Origin: Acidovorax sp. Root219
GTDB lineage: Bacteria; Pseudomonadota; Gammaproteobacteria; Burkholderiales; Burkholderiaceae_C
NCBI RefSeq assembly: GCF_001428665.1
Contig: NZ_LMIJ01000047.1
Coordinates: 1,450 to 65,449, forward strand
DNA: 64,000 nucleotides
Reading direction: 5' to 3'
Made by a program: the position numbers and the translations under genes. Within the stretch, counting starts at the first letter, position 1; each line of letters starts with the position of its first letter. The notes beneath the pieces were generated by a model. It worked only from the letters and a program-made list of their open reading frames with translations, made no database searches and was not told the origin of the DNA. Positions 7,916 through 17,901 of this stretch are shown here, in pieces.

Positions 7916-8752
7916 ATGAGTCGCGTGATGGGTGTTGCACCTGTGCTGGAGCCCGAGCGGCCTCGCCGCCGGGCCCTGGCCCCGCTAGAACCTGTGAGCA
8001 CCCGCACGCGGCTGGTCCTGGGAGTGGCGTTTTTCATTCTGTTCTTCGCCGTCTGGTCGGTGTTCACGCTGGGGGGCTTCGTGTCGCCCACGTTCCTGGC
8101 CAGCCCGGTCACCATGGCCAAGGAAGGCTGGCTGCTGTTCACCGAGTTCGGCTTCCTGCACGACATCGGCATGACCGTGTGGCGCGTTCTCGGCGGCTTC
8201 ATTCTGGCTGCCATCGTGGCGGTGCCCCTGGGCATCGCGATGGGCGCGCACAAGGGGGTGGAAGCCTTCCTCGAGCCCTTTGTGTCGTTCTGCCGCTACC
8301 TGCCGGCTTCGGCCTTCATTCCGCTGCTGATCCTGTGGGCGGGCCTGGGCGAGATGCAGAAGCTGCTGGTGATCTTCATCGGCTCGGTGTTCCAGATCAT
8401 CCTGATGGTGGCCGTCATCGTCGGCAACGCCCGCAAGGACCTGGTGGAGGCTGCCTACACGCTGGGCTCCACGCCCACCGGCATCGTGCGCCGTGTTCTC
8501 ATCCCGGGTGCCGCACCCGACATCGCCGAGACCCTGCGCCTGGTGCTGGGCTGGGCCTGGACCTATGTGATCGTGGCCGAGCTGATCGGCTCGTCCTCGG
8601 GCATCGGCCACATGATCACCGACAGCCAAGCGCTGCTGAACACGGGCCAGATCATCTTCGGCATCATCGTCATCGGGCTCATCGGGCTGGTGTCGGATTC
8701 CTTCTTCAAATTCGTCAACCGCCGTCTGTTTGCGTGGAGTGCCCTGCGATGA
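7916..8752 (+). CDS. NitT/TauT-type ABC transporter permease
   Basis: 278 aa inner-membrane protein with about six membrane segments after a 35-residue charged cytoplasmic N terminus. The EAA loop that docks the ATPase is visible as EAAYTLGSTPTGIVRRVLIP (about residues 180-199). Same family as TauC/SsuC. It lies 22 bp after the receptor gene, preceded by AAAGGA, and its stop overlaps the ATPase start. It forms the translocation pore of the hut-linked importer. Confidence 0.9.
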   Translation: MSRVMGVAPVLEPERPRRRALAPLEPVSTRTRLVLGVAFFILFFAVWSVFTLGGFVSPTFLASPVTMAKEGWLLFTEFGFLHDIGMTVWRVLGGFILAAIVAVPLGIAMGAHKGVEAFLEPFVSFCRYLPASAFIPLLILWAGLGEMQKLLVIFIGSVFQIILMVAVIVGNARKDLVEAAYTLGSTPTGIVRRVLIPGAAPDIAETLRLVLGWAWTYVIVAELIGSSSGIGHMITDSQALLNTGQIIFGIIVIGLIGLVSDSFFKFVNRRLFAWSALR

Positions 8753-9531
8753 GCCCGCTGCTGTCCATCCAAGGTGTTTCGCGCACCTTCGTCAGCCCCA
8801 AGGGGCAGGTGACCCAGGCCTTGCTGCCCGTCGATTTCGACGTGCAGGAAAACGACTTCGTGACCATCCTCGGCCCCTCGGGCTGCGGCAAATCGACCAT
8901 GCTGCGCATCGTGGCCGGCCTGGACCACCCCACCTCGGGCCGTGTGCTGCTGGGCGGGCGCCCCGTCGAAGGGCCGGGTGCCGACCGCGGCATGGTGTTC
9001 CAGAGCTACACGCTGTTCCCCTGGCTCACCATCGAGCAGAACATCCGCTTCGGCCTGCGCGAACGCGGCATGCCCGAGGCGCAGCAAAAGGAGCGCGCCG
9101 ACTACTTCATCGCCAAGGTGGGCCTGCGCGGTTTTGAGCAGCATTTCCCCAAGCAGCTTTCGGGCGGCATGCAGCAGCGCACGGCGATTGCCCGCGCGCT
9201 GGCCAACGACCCCAAGATCCTGCTGATGGACGAGCCCTTCGGCGCCCTGGACAACCAGACCCGCGTGCTCATGCAGGAGCTGCTGCTGGGCATCTGGGAG
9301 GCCGAGCGCAAGACCGTGATGTTCGTGACCCACGACATCGACGAAGCCATCTTCATGGCCAACCGCGTGGCGGTGTTCAGTGCCCGGCCCGGCCGCATCA
9401 AGACCGAGCTGGCCGTGGACCTGCCGCACCCGCGCCATTACACGATCAAGACCTCGCCCGAGTTCATGGACCTCAAGGCGCGCCTGACCGAAGAGATCCG
9501 CGCCGAATCCATGGCGGCGGACGCGCACTGA
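8749..9531 (+). CDS. NitT/TauT-type ABC transporter ATP-binding protein
   Basis: 260 aa. Walker A GPSGCGKST (about 43-51), Q loop MVFQSYTLFPWLT, signature LSGGMQQRTAIARAL, Walker B ILLMDEPFGALD and switch His in FVTHDIDEA are all intact, so it should hydrolyse ATP to drive uptake. The ATGA overlap with the permease gene shows operon coupling. Same subfamily as SsuB/TauB. hutC follows 22 bp later. Confidence 0.93.
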   Translation: MSPLLSIQGVSRTFVSPKGQVTQALLPVDFDVQENDFVTILGPSGCGKSTMLRIVAGLDHPTSGRVLLGGRPVEGPGADRGMVFQSYTLFPWLTIEQNIRFGLRERGMPEAQQKERADYFIAKVGLRGFEQHFPKQLSGGMQQRTAIARALANDPKILLMDEPFGALDNQTRVLMQELLLGIWEAERKTVMFVTHDIDEAIFMANRVAVFSARPGRIKTELAVDLPHPRHYTIKTSPEFMDLKARLTEEIRAESMAADAH

Positions 9532-9553
9532 GCCGCCAGGGCTGACCACCACC

Positions 9554-10348
9554 ATGCCAACCGCTTCCACCGCCCGCGCACTGCGCCCCAAGGCCACGCC
9601 GCAGCCCGCTGCGCAGCCCGAGGTGTCTGCGCTGGCCCTGTACCAGCAGATCAAGGACCACATCGCGCGCAAGATCCAGGACGGCTCCTGGAAGGCCGGC
9701 GACCGCCTGCCGTCCGAGAACGACCTGGTGACCCAGTTCGGCATGTCGCGCATGACCGTGAACCGCGCCCTGCGCGAGCTGGCCGAGCAGGGCCGCATCG
9801 TGCGCGTGGCCGGCGTGGGCAGCTTCGTGGCCGAGGACAAGCCCCAATCCACCTTGCTGCAGATCGCCAACCTGGCCAGCGAGATCCGCCAGCGCGGGCA
9901 TGACTACCGCTGCAAGGTGCTGACCGTGGAGCGCGTCTCGGCCACGATGGAAGTGGCGGCGGCGCTGGACATGCGCACCGGCGAGTCGGTGTTCCACGCC
10001 GTGTGCGTACACCTGGAGGACGGGTTGCCCGTGCAGCTCGAAGACCGCTACGTGAACCCGCGCGTCGTGCCGCAGTTCGCGCAGCAGGATTTCACGCTGC
10101 TGCAGCCTTCTGAATTCCTGGTGCGCAACGTGCCTTTCGACCAGGTCGAGCATGTGGTGGACGCCGTGCTGCCCACGGCCGACCAGGCCCTGCTGCTCGA
10201 AATGGACCCGGCCCAGCCCTGCCTGCTGCTCACGCGGCGCACCTGGAGCCGGGGTGTGCCCGTGACCATGGTGCGCTGCCTGCACCCGTCGTCGCGCTAC
10301 CGGCTGGGGAGCCGCTTCCGGGCGGACGGCAACCCGGTTTTTGAATAG
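9554..10348 (+). CDS. hutC: Histidine utilisation repressor HutC (GntR/UTRA)
   Basis: 264 aa. An N-terminal GntR winged helix (about 30-100: LYQQIKDHIARKIQDGSW, LPSENDLVTQFGMSRMTVNRAL) follows a Pro/Ala-rich 30-residue tail. The C-terminal UTRA effector domain ends HPSSRYRLGSRF, the conserved HutC tail. In known systems HutC is released from DNA by urocanate. It sits between the transporter and hutH, and two matching TGTATA-type palindromes flank its transcription unit (6823-6836, 10401-10414), fitting control of both halves of the locus. Confidence 0.92.
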   Translation: MPTASTARALRPKATPQPAAQPEVSALALYQQIKDHIARKIQDGSWKAGDRLPSENDLVTQFGMSRMTVNRALRELAEQGRIVRVAGVGSFVAEDKPQSTLLQIANLASEIRQRGHDYRCKVLTVERVSATMEVAAALDMRTGESVFHAVCVHLEDGLPVQLEDRYVNPRVVPQFAQQDFTLLQPSEFLVRNVPFDQVEHVVDAVLPTADQALLLEMDPAQPCLLLTRRTWSRGVPVTMVRCLHPSSRYRLGSRFRADGNPVFE

Positions 10349-10400
10349 ATAGCCAGGGCGCAGCCAGACGGCGGCATCCCGTTTTTTTCGCTCATGCCAA

Positions 10401-10414
10401 CTTGTATATACAGG
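10401..10414. promoter_or_regulatory. HutC operator 2 before hutH
   Basis: CTTGTATATACAGG ends 8 bp before the hutH start codon and overlaps its likely ribosome site CAGGA. It matches operator 1 at 12 of 14 positions. Its TATATA core could also serve as a -10 element, so repressor binding would block initiation of hutHU transcription. Confidence 0.65.
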
Positions 10415-10422
10415 ATTAACCA

Positions 10423-12006
10423 ATGACCACTGCAACCTCTGTATCCCCAAGCACCCTGCTGCTGCGCCCCGGACAGGTGAGCCTGGCCGAGCTGCGCCGC
10501 CTGAGCGCCGGTGGCCTGCGCCTGGCGCTCGACCCTGCGGCCCTGGCCGGCATGCAGGCCTCCGAAGCCACCGTGCAGCGCATCGTGGACGAAGACCAAG
10601 TGGTCTACGGCATCAACACCGGCTTCGGCAAGCTTGCCAGCACCAAGATCGCCCATGACCGCCTGGCCGAGCTGCAGCGCAACCTGGTGCTCTCGCACAG
10701 CGTGGGTACGGGCGAGTCGCTGCCCGATCCGGTGGTGCGCATGGTGCTGGCCACCAAGGCCGTGAGCCTGGCGCGCGGCCACTCGGGCGTGCGCCCGGCA
10801 CTGGTCGATGCCTTGCTGGCGCTGGCCAATGCCGACGTGCTGCCCGTGATCCCGGCCAAGGGCTCGGTCGGCGCCTCGGGCGACCTGGCGCCGCTGGCCC
10901 ACATGGCCTGCGTGCTCATCGGCGAAGGCCAGGCCAAGGTCAATGGCCAGGTGGTCTCCGGCCGCGAAGCCATGGCCGCCGTGGGCCTCGATCCCTTCGT
11001 GCTCGGCCCCAAGGAAGGCCTGGCGCTGCTCAACGGCACGCAGGTGTCCACCGCGCTGGCGCTGGCCGGCCTGTTCGGGGCCGAGAGCGTGCTGGCCGGC
11101 GGCCTGGTGTCGGGTGCGCTGTCGCTCGAAGCCATCAAGGGTTCGGTCAAGCCGTTCGATGCTCGCATCCACGAGGCGCGCGGCCAGGCCGGGCAGATCG
11201 CCGTGGCGGCCGCCGTGCGCGGGCTGCTCGAAGGCAGCGAGATCGATCCCTCGCACCCGAACTGCGGCCGGGTGCAAGACCCTTACTCCATCCGCTGCGT
11301 GCCCCAGGTGATGGGCGCGTGCCTCGATAACCTCACCCACGCCGCGCGCGTGCTGCGCATCGAGGCGAATGCCGCGTCCGACAACCCGCTGGTCTTCACC
11401 GACACGGGAGAAGTGATCTCGGGCGGCAACTTCCACGCCGAACCCGTGGCCTTCGCAGCAGACATCATCGCGCTGGCCGTGTCGGAGATCGGTGCTATCT
11501 CCGAGCGCCGCATGGCGCTGCTGCTGGACACCGGCCTGTCCGGCCTGCCGGCCTTTTTGATCCGCGACAGCGGCGTGAACTCGGGCTTCATGATCGCCCA
11601 GGTCACCGCCGCCGCGCTTGCGGCCGAGAACCAGTGCCTGGCCCACCCGAGCAGCGTGACCAGCCTGCCCACCTCGGCCAACCAGGAGGACCATGTGTCC
11701 ATGGCCACCTACGGCGCACGCCGCCTCGGTGACATGGTGCGCAACACCGCCGTCATCGTCGGCATCGAGGCCATGGCCGCCGCGCAGGGCATCGACTTCG
11801 AGCGCGTGCCGGCACCGGGCGCCACAGCAGCCCCCTGGCTCAAGAGTTCCGCGCTCATCGAAGCGCAACTCGCCGCCATCCGCCAGCGCGTGGCCTTCCT
11901 GGAGCAGGACCGCTACCTGGCGCCCGACATCGAAGCCATGCGCCTGTGGGCGCTCGAATCCGCCTGGCCTGCGCCCCTGACCCAGTGCCTGCCCAGCCAC
12001 GCCTGA
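10423..12006 (+). CDS. hutH: Histidine ammonia-lyase
   Basis: 527 aa, close to the usual 510. Deaminates L-histidine to trans-urocanate and ammonia, the first hut step. The self-forming MIO cofactor triad Ala151-Ser152-Gly153 lies in [17 protein letters not shown]. Other conserved blocks are [37 protein letters not shown] and the late [12 protein letters not shown] HutC-type palindrome lies directly upstream, and hutU follows after 51 bp. Confidence 0.97.
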   Translation: MTTATSVSPSTLLLRPGQVSLAELRRLSAGGLRLALDPAALAGMQASEATVQRIVDEDQVVYGINTGFGKLASTKIAHDRLAELQRNLVLSHSVGTGESLPDPVVRMVLATKAVSLARGHSGVRPALVDALLALANADVLPVIPAKGSVGASGDLAPLAHMACVLIGEGQAKVNGQVVSGREAMAAVGLDPFVLGPKEGLALLNGTQVSTALALAGLFGAESVLAGGLVSGALSLEAIKGSVKPFDARIHEARGQAGQIAVAAAVRGLLEGSEIDPSHPNCGRVQDPYSIRCVPQVMGACLDNLTHAARVLRIEANAASDNPLVFTDTGEVISGGNFHAEPVAFAADIIALAVSEIGAISERRMALLLDTGLSGLPAFLIRDSGVNSGFMIAQVTAAALAAENQCLAHPSSVTSLPTSANQEDHVSMATYGARRLGDMVRNTAVIVGIEAMAAAQGIDFERVPAPGATAAPWLKSSALIEAQLAAIRQRVAFLEQDRYLAPDIEAMRLWALESAWPAPLTQCLPSHA

Positions 12007-12057
12007 GCTTGTCCATTCACCCGTTTTCTTCGCACCCACGTTGACCAGGAGATCACC

Positions 12058-13779
12058 ATGAACGCCAACGACGCCATCCTGTCCGCCACCTCCGCCGATC
12101 CTCGCCACGATCCCACGCGCGTGATCCGCGCGCCGCGCGGCACCGAACTCACCTGCAAGAACTGGCTCATCGAAGCGGCCTACCGCATGATCCAGAACAA
12201 CCTCGATCCCGAGGTGGCCGAACGCCCGCAGGACCTGGTGGTCTATGGCGGCATCGGCCGTGCGGCGCGCAACTGGGAGTGCTTCGACCAGATCCTGGCC
12301 TCGCTCAAGGACCTGAACGATGACGAGACCCTGCTCGTGCAGTCGGGCAAGCCAGTGGGCGTGTTCAAGACCCATGCCAACGCGCCGCGCGTGCTGCTGG
12401 CCAACTCCAACCTGGTGCCCAAGTGGGCCACCTGGGAGCATTTCAGCGAACTCGACCAGAAGGGCCTGTTCATGTACGGCCAGATGACCGCCGGCAGCTG
12501 GATCTACATCGGCAGCCAGGGCATCGTGCAGGGCACGTTCGAGACCTTCGTCGAGGCCGGCCGCCAGCACTACGGCAACAGCCTGGCAGGCAAGTGGATC
12601 CTCACGGCCGGCCTGGGCGGCATGGGTGGCGCGCAGCCGCTGGCCGCCACGCTGGCCGGTGCCGTGTCGCTCAACATCGAGTGCCAGCAAAGCAGCATCG
12701 ACTTTCGCCTGCGCACCCGCTACGTGGACAAGCAGGCCAAGGACATCGACGACGCCATCGCCCTCATCGAGCACCACACGGAGCGCAAGGAAGCCGTCTC
12801 CATCGCGCTGCTGGGCAATGCCGCCGACGTGCTGCCCGAACTGGTGCGCCGCGCCCAGGCCGGCGGCATCAAGCCCGACCTGGTGACCGATCAGACCTCG
12901 GCCCACGACCTGGTCAACGGCTACCTGCCCAGCGGCTGGACCGTGCCCGAGTGGCAGGCCGCCATGAAGGACCCTGCGCGCCACGCGGCCCTCACTGCCG
13001 CTGCCGCCCAGAGCTGCGCCGTGCACGTGCAGGCCATGCTCGACTTCCAGTCCATGGGCGTGCCCACGGTGGACTACGGCAACAACATCCGCCAGGTGGC
13101 GTTCGATCAGGGCGTGAAGAACGCCTTCGACTTCCCGGGCTTTGTGCCGGCCTACATCCGACCCCTGTTCTGCGAAGGCAAGGGTCCGTTCCGCTGGGTC
13201 GCGCTTTCGGGCGACCCGGAAGACATCTACAAGACCGACGCCAAGATCAAGGAGCTGTTCCCGAACAACACCCACACCCACCGCTGGCTGGACATGGCGC
13301 GCGAGCGCATCAGCTTCCAGGGCCTGCCAGCGCGCATCTGCTGGCTGGGCCTGGGCGAGCGCCACATCGCCGGCCTGGCGTTCAACGAGATGGTGAAGAA
13401 CGGCGAGCTCAAGGCCCCCATCGTGATCGGCCGCGACCACCTGGATACCGGCTCGGTCGCCAGCCCCAACCGCGAGACCGAAAGCATGAAGGACGGCACC
13501 GACGCCGTGAGCGACTGGCCGCTGCTCAACGCGCTGCTCAACACTGCGGGCGGTGCCACCTGGGTCAGCCTGCACCACGGCGGTGGCGTGGGCATGGGCT
13601 ACTCGCAGCATTCGGGCATGGTGATCGTCGCCGACGGCACCGATGCTGCGGCCGAGCGCCTGGCGCGCGTGCTGGTCAACGACAGCGGCAGCGGCGTGAT
13701 GCGCCACGCCGATGCCGGCTACGACCTGGCCGTGGCCACTGCCAAGAAGCAGGGCCTCAAATTGCCCATGGTGCGCTGA
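12058..13779 (+). CDS. hutU: Urocanate hydratase
   Basis: 573 aa, full length. Adds water to urocanate to give imidazolone propionate, using tightly bound NAD as an electrophile. Conserved parts are [31 protein letters not shown], the Rossmann-like [18 protein letters not shown] and the active-site Cys428 in [12 protein letters not shown]. An AGGAGATCACC ribosome site precedes the ATG. Second catabolic enzyme of the hut operon, immediately downstream of hutH. Confidence 0.97.
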   Translation: MNANDAILSATSADPRHDPTRVIRAPRGTELTCKNWLIEAAYRMIQNNLDPEVAERPQDLVVYGGIGRAARNWECFDQILASLKDLNDDETLLVQSGKPVGVFKTHANAPRVLLANSNLVPKWATWEHFSELDQKGLFMYGQMTAGSWIYIGSQGIVQGTFETFVEAGRQHYGNSLAGKWILTAGLGGMGGAQPLAATLAGAVSLNIECQQSSIDFRLRTRYVDKQAKDIDDAIALIEHHTERKEAVSIALLGNAADVLPELVRRAQAGGIKPDLVTDQTSAHDLVNGYLPSGWTVPEWQAAMKDPARHAALTAAAAQSCAVHVQAMLDFQSMGVPTVDYGNNIRQVAFDQGVKNAFDFPGFVPAYIRPLFCEGKGPFRWVALSGDPEDIYKTDAKIKELFPNNTHTHRWLDMARERISFQGLPARICWLGLGERHIAGLAFNEMVKNGELKAPIVIGRDHLDTGSVASPNRETESMKDGTDAVSDWPLLNALLNTAGGATWVSLHHGGGVGMGYSQHSGMVIVADGTDAAAERLARVLVNDSGSGVMRHADAGYDLAVATAKKQGLKLPMVR

Positions 13780-13817
13780 GCGCAGGCCATACAGCATCCG
13801 CACCAAGGCCCTGAGAC

Positions 13818-14570
13818 ATGCCCAAGGACGCGCTAATGCTTCCCGCCGTGCCCACGGCCGACCGGGTGCTGCAGGTGCTGGCCGTGCTGGCCCAGCAGGG
13901 CAAGTCCATGCCTGTAGCCGAGCTCATGGAGCGCACGGGCCTGGCGCGCAGCACGCTGTACCGCCAGCTCGCGCGGCTCAAGCGCTGGGGCTTCGTGCTC
14001 GAAAGCGATGGCTGCTATGCCCCCGGCCCGCTGAGCCTGCAGCTGGCGCTGGGCTTCGATCTGGCCTCGCACCTGGTGCGCCAGGCCCGGCCCGACATGG
14101 TGGACCTGGCCCAGCAGTCGCAGGAAAGCGTGGGCCTGATCGTCGCCGTGAACGACCAAGCCATCTGCCTGGACATGGTGGAGAGCCAGCATTCGCTGCG
14201 CTGCTCTTTCGAGAAGGGGCGCAGCGTGCCCTTGCGCGCAGGGGCCTCGGCCAAGTGCGTATTGGCCCACCTGCCCGAGGCGGTGCGCGCTGCCGTGCTC
14301 GACAGCCAATGGGGCGCAGGCACGCCCGAGCGCGATGCCGCGCAGCGCGAGAGCGATGCCATCCGCAAGGCGGGCTTTGCCATGACCGCCGGCGAGGTGG
14401 ACCCCGGCGTCTGGGGCTGCAGCGTGCCCCTGTTCGGCGCCTCGCGCCAGTCTGTGGGTGCCATCACGCTGATGGCACCCATCGTGCGTGCCAGCGGCCA
14501 GGAAGAAGCCCTGATCCGTATGGCCGTGGTGGCCGCCGCGCGCATCTCGCGCCAACTGGTTCTGCATTGA
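13818..14570 (+). CDS. IclR-family regulator inside the hut operon
   Basis: 250 aa. The N-terminal winged helix-turn-helix (about 12-75: ADRVLQVLAVLAQQG, ARSTLYRQLARLKRWGFV) is followed by the IclR effector domain (GAF-like fold, about 85-245; LIVAVNDQAICLDMVES, LRAGASAKCVLAHLP). It lies between hutU and hutD in the same orientation with gaps of 38 and 87 bp. A second regulator in a locus that already has HutC is notable. It may sense a downstream intermediate or control the distal genes. A start at the ATG 13836 is possible but shorter. Confidence 0.9.
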   Translation: MPKDALMLPAVPTADRVLQVLAVLAQQGKSMPVAELMERTGLARSTLYRQLARLKRWGFVLESDGCYAPGPLSLQLALGFDLASHLVRQARPDMVDLAQQSQESVGLIVAVNDQAICLDMVESQHSLRCSFEKGRSVPLRAGASAKCVLAHLPEAVRAAVLDSQWGAGTPERDAAQRESDAIRKAGFAMTAGEVDPGVWGCSVPLFGASRQSVGAITLMAPIVRASGQEEALIRMAVVAAARISRQLVLH

Positions 14571-14657
14571 CTGACAACGACGACAAGTGATTTTTCCGAT
14601 GACCGCCTCACTCCCCGTAGCCTTGCTGTTCCCCGTCCCTGGGCAAGAGGCCTGACC

Positions 14658-15233
14658 ATGGTCCAGTTCTTCGATCTGGCTTTCACCCCCAGCGTGCCCT
14701 GGAAGAACGGTGGCGGCAGCACCCGCGAGCTGGCCTGCTGGCCGCAGGGCGCGGGCATGGATGGCTTCGAGTGGCGCGTGAGCGTGGCCACGATTGCCGC
14801 AGCGGGCCCGTTCTCGGCCTTTCCGGGGGTGGACCGGCAGATCATGCTGCTCGACGGCGACGGAGTGCACCTGCGCTCCAACGACGGCCAGCTGGACCAC
14901 GACCTCGATCAGCCCTGGCAGCCGCTGGCCTTCAAGGGCGATGTTGCCGTGGATTGCGCCATGCTGGGCGGGCCGTCGACCGACTTCAACCTCATGGTGC
15001 GCCGGGGCCGCTGGCACGGCGGCCTGCAGGTGACCGGCCATGCGCGGGTGGCAGGGCGCGCACGCGCCGGCCTGTGCATGGTGCTGCGCGGGCGCTGGCG
15101 TTGCGGTGAAGAGGTGCTGGAGCCCGGCCAGGGGCTGTGGTGGAGCGATGGCACCGCAGAAAATGCGCTCGAGCCTTTGGATGCCGATCCAGCATTGGCC
15201 TGGATCGACCTGGATATGGAACCCTCCGACTGA
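14658..15233 (+). CDS. hutD: HutD-family protein
   Basis: 191 aa, cupin-like HutD/Ves family. Recognised by PWKNGGGSTRELACWP near the N terminus, FEWRVSVATIAAAGPFSAFPGVDR, and LMVRRGRWHG in the middle. HutD is a common accessory of hut operons whose biochemical role is not settled; work in Pseudomonas suggested it limits over-activation of the pathway. AGAGG lies 7 bp upstream of the ATG. Its stop is 9 bp before the hutI start. Confidence 0.92.
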   Translation: MVQFFDLAFTPSVPWKNGGGSTRELACWPQGAGMDGFEWRVSVATIAAAGPFSAFPGVDRQIMLLDGDGVHLRSNDGQLDHDLDQPWQPLAFKGDVAVDCAMLGGPSTDFNLMVRRGRWHGGLQVTGHARVAGRARAGLCMVLRGRWRCGEEVLEPGQGLWWSDGTAENALEPLDADPALAWIDLDMEPSD

Positions 15234-15242
15234 CTTTTGCCC

Positions 15243-16505
15243 ATGACACCCACCACCATCCCCACCCTTCAAAGCCATCCTTCGGCCGATGGCATCTGGA
15301 TCGGCATGCGCCCGGCCCCCGACCTGTGCATAGCCGATGTGCCTGTTCCCCAGGGTGCCACCACCTGCGTGGTGGTGCAGGGCGGAACCGTGCAATGGGT
15401 GGGGCCGCAGGACGCATGGCCCGCCGCCTGGAATGCCCTGCCGCGCTTTGACGCGCGGGGCGCCCTGGCCACACCAGGCCTGGTGGATTGCCATACCCAC
15501 CTGGTCTATGGCGGCCAGCGTGCCAACGAATTCGCGATGCGCCTGGCGGGCGCCACCTACGAAGAGGTGGCCAGGGCCGGCGGCGGTATCGTCTCGTCGG
15601 TGCGCGCCACGCGCGAAGCCAGCGAGGATGAACTCTTGGCCCTGGCCCTGCCGCGCCTGCAGGCGTTGCTGGACGAGGGTGTCTGCGCCATCGAGATCAA
15701 GTCGGGCTATGGCCTGGCGCTGGAACACGAGCGCAAGCAGCTGCGCGTGGCGCGCCGCCTGGGCGATGCGCTGGGCGTGACCGTGTGCACCACCTTCCTG
15801 GGTGCACATGCGCTGCCGCCCGAGTACGCGGGCCGCAGCCAGGACTACACCGACCTGGTCTGCAACGAGATGCTGCCCGCGCTGGCCGCCGAGGGCCTGG
15901 TGGACGCGGTGGACGTGTTCTGCGAACGCATCGCCTTCACGCTGGCCGAGACGGAGCAGGTCTTTCAGGCCGCGCGCGCGCTGGGCATTCCGGTCAAGCT
16001 GCACGCCGAGCAGCTCTCGGACATGGGCGGGGCCGCGCTGGCCGCGCGCTACGGTGCGCTCTCGTGCGACCATATCGAGCACCTCTCGCAAGCAGGGATC
16101 GATGCCATGAAACAGGCCGGCACCGTGGCCGTGCTGTTGCCCGGCGCCTACTACACGCTGCGCGACACGCACCTGCCGCCCATCGCCGCGCTGCGCGAGG
16201 CCGGCGTGCCCATGGCCGTATCTACCGACCACAACCCCGGCACCTCGCCCGCTTTGAGCCTGCTGCTCATGGCCAACATGGCCTGCACGCTGTTCCGCCT
16301 GACGGTACCCGAGGCGCTGGCCGGCATCACCACGCACGCCGCGCGCGCGCTGGGCCTGCAGGACACGCATGGCCTCATCGCATCGGGCCGGCCGGCCAAT
16401 TTCGTGCTCTGGCCGTTTGCCGACGCGGCGGAGCTGGCCTACTGGTTCGGCCACAAGCCCGCGCGCACCATCGTGCGCCAGGGGCGCATCGCGAAAGGGG
16501 CCTGA
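15243..16505 (+). CDS. hutI: Imidazolonepropionase
   Basis: 420 aa, amidohydrolase fold. Hydrolyses 4-imidazolone-5-propionate to N-formimidoyl-glutamate. Metal and substrate motifs seen are [56 protein letters not shown] and [13 protein letters not shown] 15243 is preferred; the TTG two codons earlier adds only two residues and neither has a strong ribosome site, which fits translational coupling to hutD. Confidence 0.96.
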   Translation: MTPTTIPTLQSHPSADGIWIGMRPAPDLCIADVPVPQGATTCVVVQGGTVQWVGPQDAWPAAWNALPRFDARGALATPGLVDCHTHLVYGGQRANEFAMRLAGATYEEVARAGGGIVSSVRATREASEDELLALALPRLQALLDEGVCAIEIKSGYGLALEHERKQLRVARRLGDALGVTVCTTFLGAHALPPEYAGRSQDYTDLVCNEMLPALAAEGLVDAVDVFCERIAFTLAETEQVFQAARALGIPVKLHAEQLSDMGGAALAARYGALSCDHIEHLSQAGIDAMKQAGTVAVLLPGAYYTLRDTHLPPIAALREAGVPMAVSTDHNPGTSPALSLLLMANMACTLFRLTVPEALAGITTHAARALGLQDTHGLIASGRPANFVLWPFADAAELAYWFGHKPARTIVRQGRIAKGA

Positions 16506-16509
16506 GCCC

Positions 16510-17901
16510 ATGGCCACGCACAGCGAATTCCTGGCGGCGCTGGTCGAGGCGCTGGGCGCCGACCGCGTGCAGGTGGGCGATGCCGTGCCCCCGCGCCACA
16601 ACACCGACTGGAGCGGCACGGCCCCCGTGCCACCGCTGGCGCTGGTGCGCCCGCGCAGCACCGAAGAAGTGTCGGCCCTGCTGCGCCTGTGCCATGCCCA
16701 CCGCGTGCCCGTGGTGCCCCAGGGCGGCCTCACGGGGCTGGCCGGGGCGGCCGTGCCCTGCGCGGGCGGGGTGGCGCTGTCGCTGGAGCGCATGAACGCC
16801 ATCGAGGCGGTGGATGCACGCTCTGCCACGCTGACCGTGCAGGCCGGTGCCACCGTGCAGGCGGTGCAGGAGGCCGCGCTCGCCGTGGGCCTGCAGTTCG
16901 GCGTGGACTTCGGTGCGCGCGGTTCGGCCCAGGTGGGCGGGGCCGTGTCCACCAATGCGGGCGGCAACGGCGTGCTGCAGCACGGCATGGTGCGCGAGCA
17001 GGTGCTGGGCCTGGAGGTGGTGCTGGCCGACGGCACGCTGCTGCCCATGCTGCGGCCCATGCTCAAGAACAACACGGGCTACGACCTCAAGCAGTGGTTC
17101 ATCGGCGCCGAGGGCACGCTGGGCGTGGTCACGCGCGCGCTGCTGCGCCTGCGGCCGCTGCCGCGCGCCAAGGCGACCGCGCTGGTGGCCTTGTCTGATT
17201 TCGATGCGGCGCTGGCGCTGCTGGCCCGGCTGCAGGGGCGCTTTCCGGGTGCGCTGTCGGCCTTCGAGCTCATGTGGCGCGATTTCGTCGAGGCCTCGCT
17301 GCGCTGGCAGACGCTGCGCGAGCCGTTCGAGGCGCCGCACCCGTTTGCTGCGCTCATCGACGTCGGCGGCCAGGACGAAGCCGGCCTGCGCGACGCGCTG
17401 GAAGAAGTGTTGGGCGAGGCCATGGAGGCCGGTGAGGCCATCGATGCCGCCATCGCCCAGTCGCAGTCCCAGGCGCAAGCCTTGTGGAAGATCCGCGAGG
17501 CCACGGCAGAGCTGCCCGCGCACATGCACCCCCCGATCAACTTCGACGTGAGCCTGCCGCAGGCCGACATCGGCCGGTTTGCGCAGGAATGCCGCACCGC
17601 GCTGTCTGCACGCTGGCCCGGGCATCTCACGGTGTTCTTCGGCCATATCGGCGATGGCAACCTGCACCTGTCCACCGACGCCTCCACCGTGGGCGGTGAC
17701 GAGGCTGCGGTCGAGGCACTGGTGTACGCCCAGGTGGCGGCCTTTGGCGGCAGCGTCTCGGCCGAGCATGGCATCGGCCTGCACAAGAAGCCCTACCTCC
17801 ACGCCAGCCGCACCCCGGCCGAACTGGCTGCCATGCGCGCCATCAAGCAGGCGCTCGACCCCCTCCATCTCATGAACCCCGGCAAGGTATTCGACCTATG
17901 A
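16510..17901 (+). CDS. FAD-binding 2-hydroxyacid dehydrogenase (GlcD/DLD family)
   Basis: 463 aa. Standard FAD_binding_4 half with VPVVPQGGLTGLAGAAVP (about 70-87) and QFGVDFGARGSAQVGG, then the FAD-oxidase C-terminal half with FFGHIGDGNLHLS and SAEHGIGLHKK, as in D-lactate, glycolate and D-2-hydroxyglutarate dehydrogenases. The frame is open upstream into hutI, but ATG 16510, just after the hutI stop, gives the family length. The stop overlaps the next gene by 4 bp. Such enzymes oxidise 2-hydroxyacids to 2-oxoacids. Fixed between hutI and a HisC-like aminotransferase, imidazole-lactate is an attractive but unproved substrate. Confidence 0.88.
   Translation: MATHSEFLAALVEALGADRVQVGDAVPPRHNTDWSGTAPVPPLALVRPRSTEEVSALLRLCHAHRVPVVPQGGLTGLAGAAVPCAGGVALSLERMNAIEAVDARSATLTVQAGATVQAVQEAALAVGLQFGVDFGARGSAQVGGAVSTNAGGNGVLQHGMVREQVLGLEVVLADGTLLPMLRPMLKNNTGYDLKQWFIGAEGTLGVVTRALLRLRPLPRAKATALVALSDFDAALALLARLQGRFPGALSAFELMWRDFVEASLRWQTLREPFEAPHPFAALIDVGGQDEAGLRDALEEVLGEAMEAGEAIDAAIAQSQSQAQALWKIREATAELPAHMHPPINFDVSLPQADIGRFAQECRTALSARWPGHLTVFFGHIGDGNLHLSTDASTVGGDEAAVEALVYAQVAAFGGSVSAEHGIGLHKKPYLHASRTPAELAAMRAIKQALDPLHLMNPGKVFDL

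Noticed and set aside
10297-13806. A 1169-codon minus-strand open frame opposite hutH and hutU
   Set aside because: Same reason: the opposite strand encodes two strongly conserved enzymes, and this frame has the low-complexity His/Gly/Ala composition of a shadow.
14599-14655. A possible 18-codon leader peptide between the IclR gene and hutD
   Set aside because: It contains no histidine run or attenuator-like hairpin, and no ribosome site was convincing.
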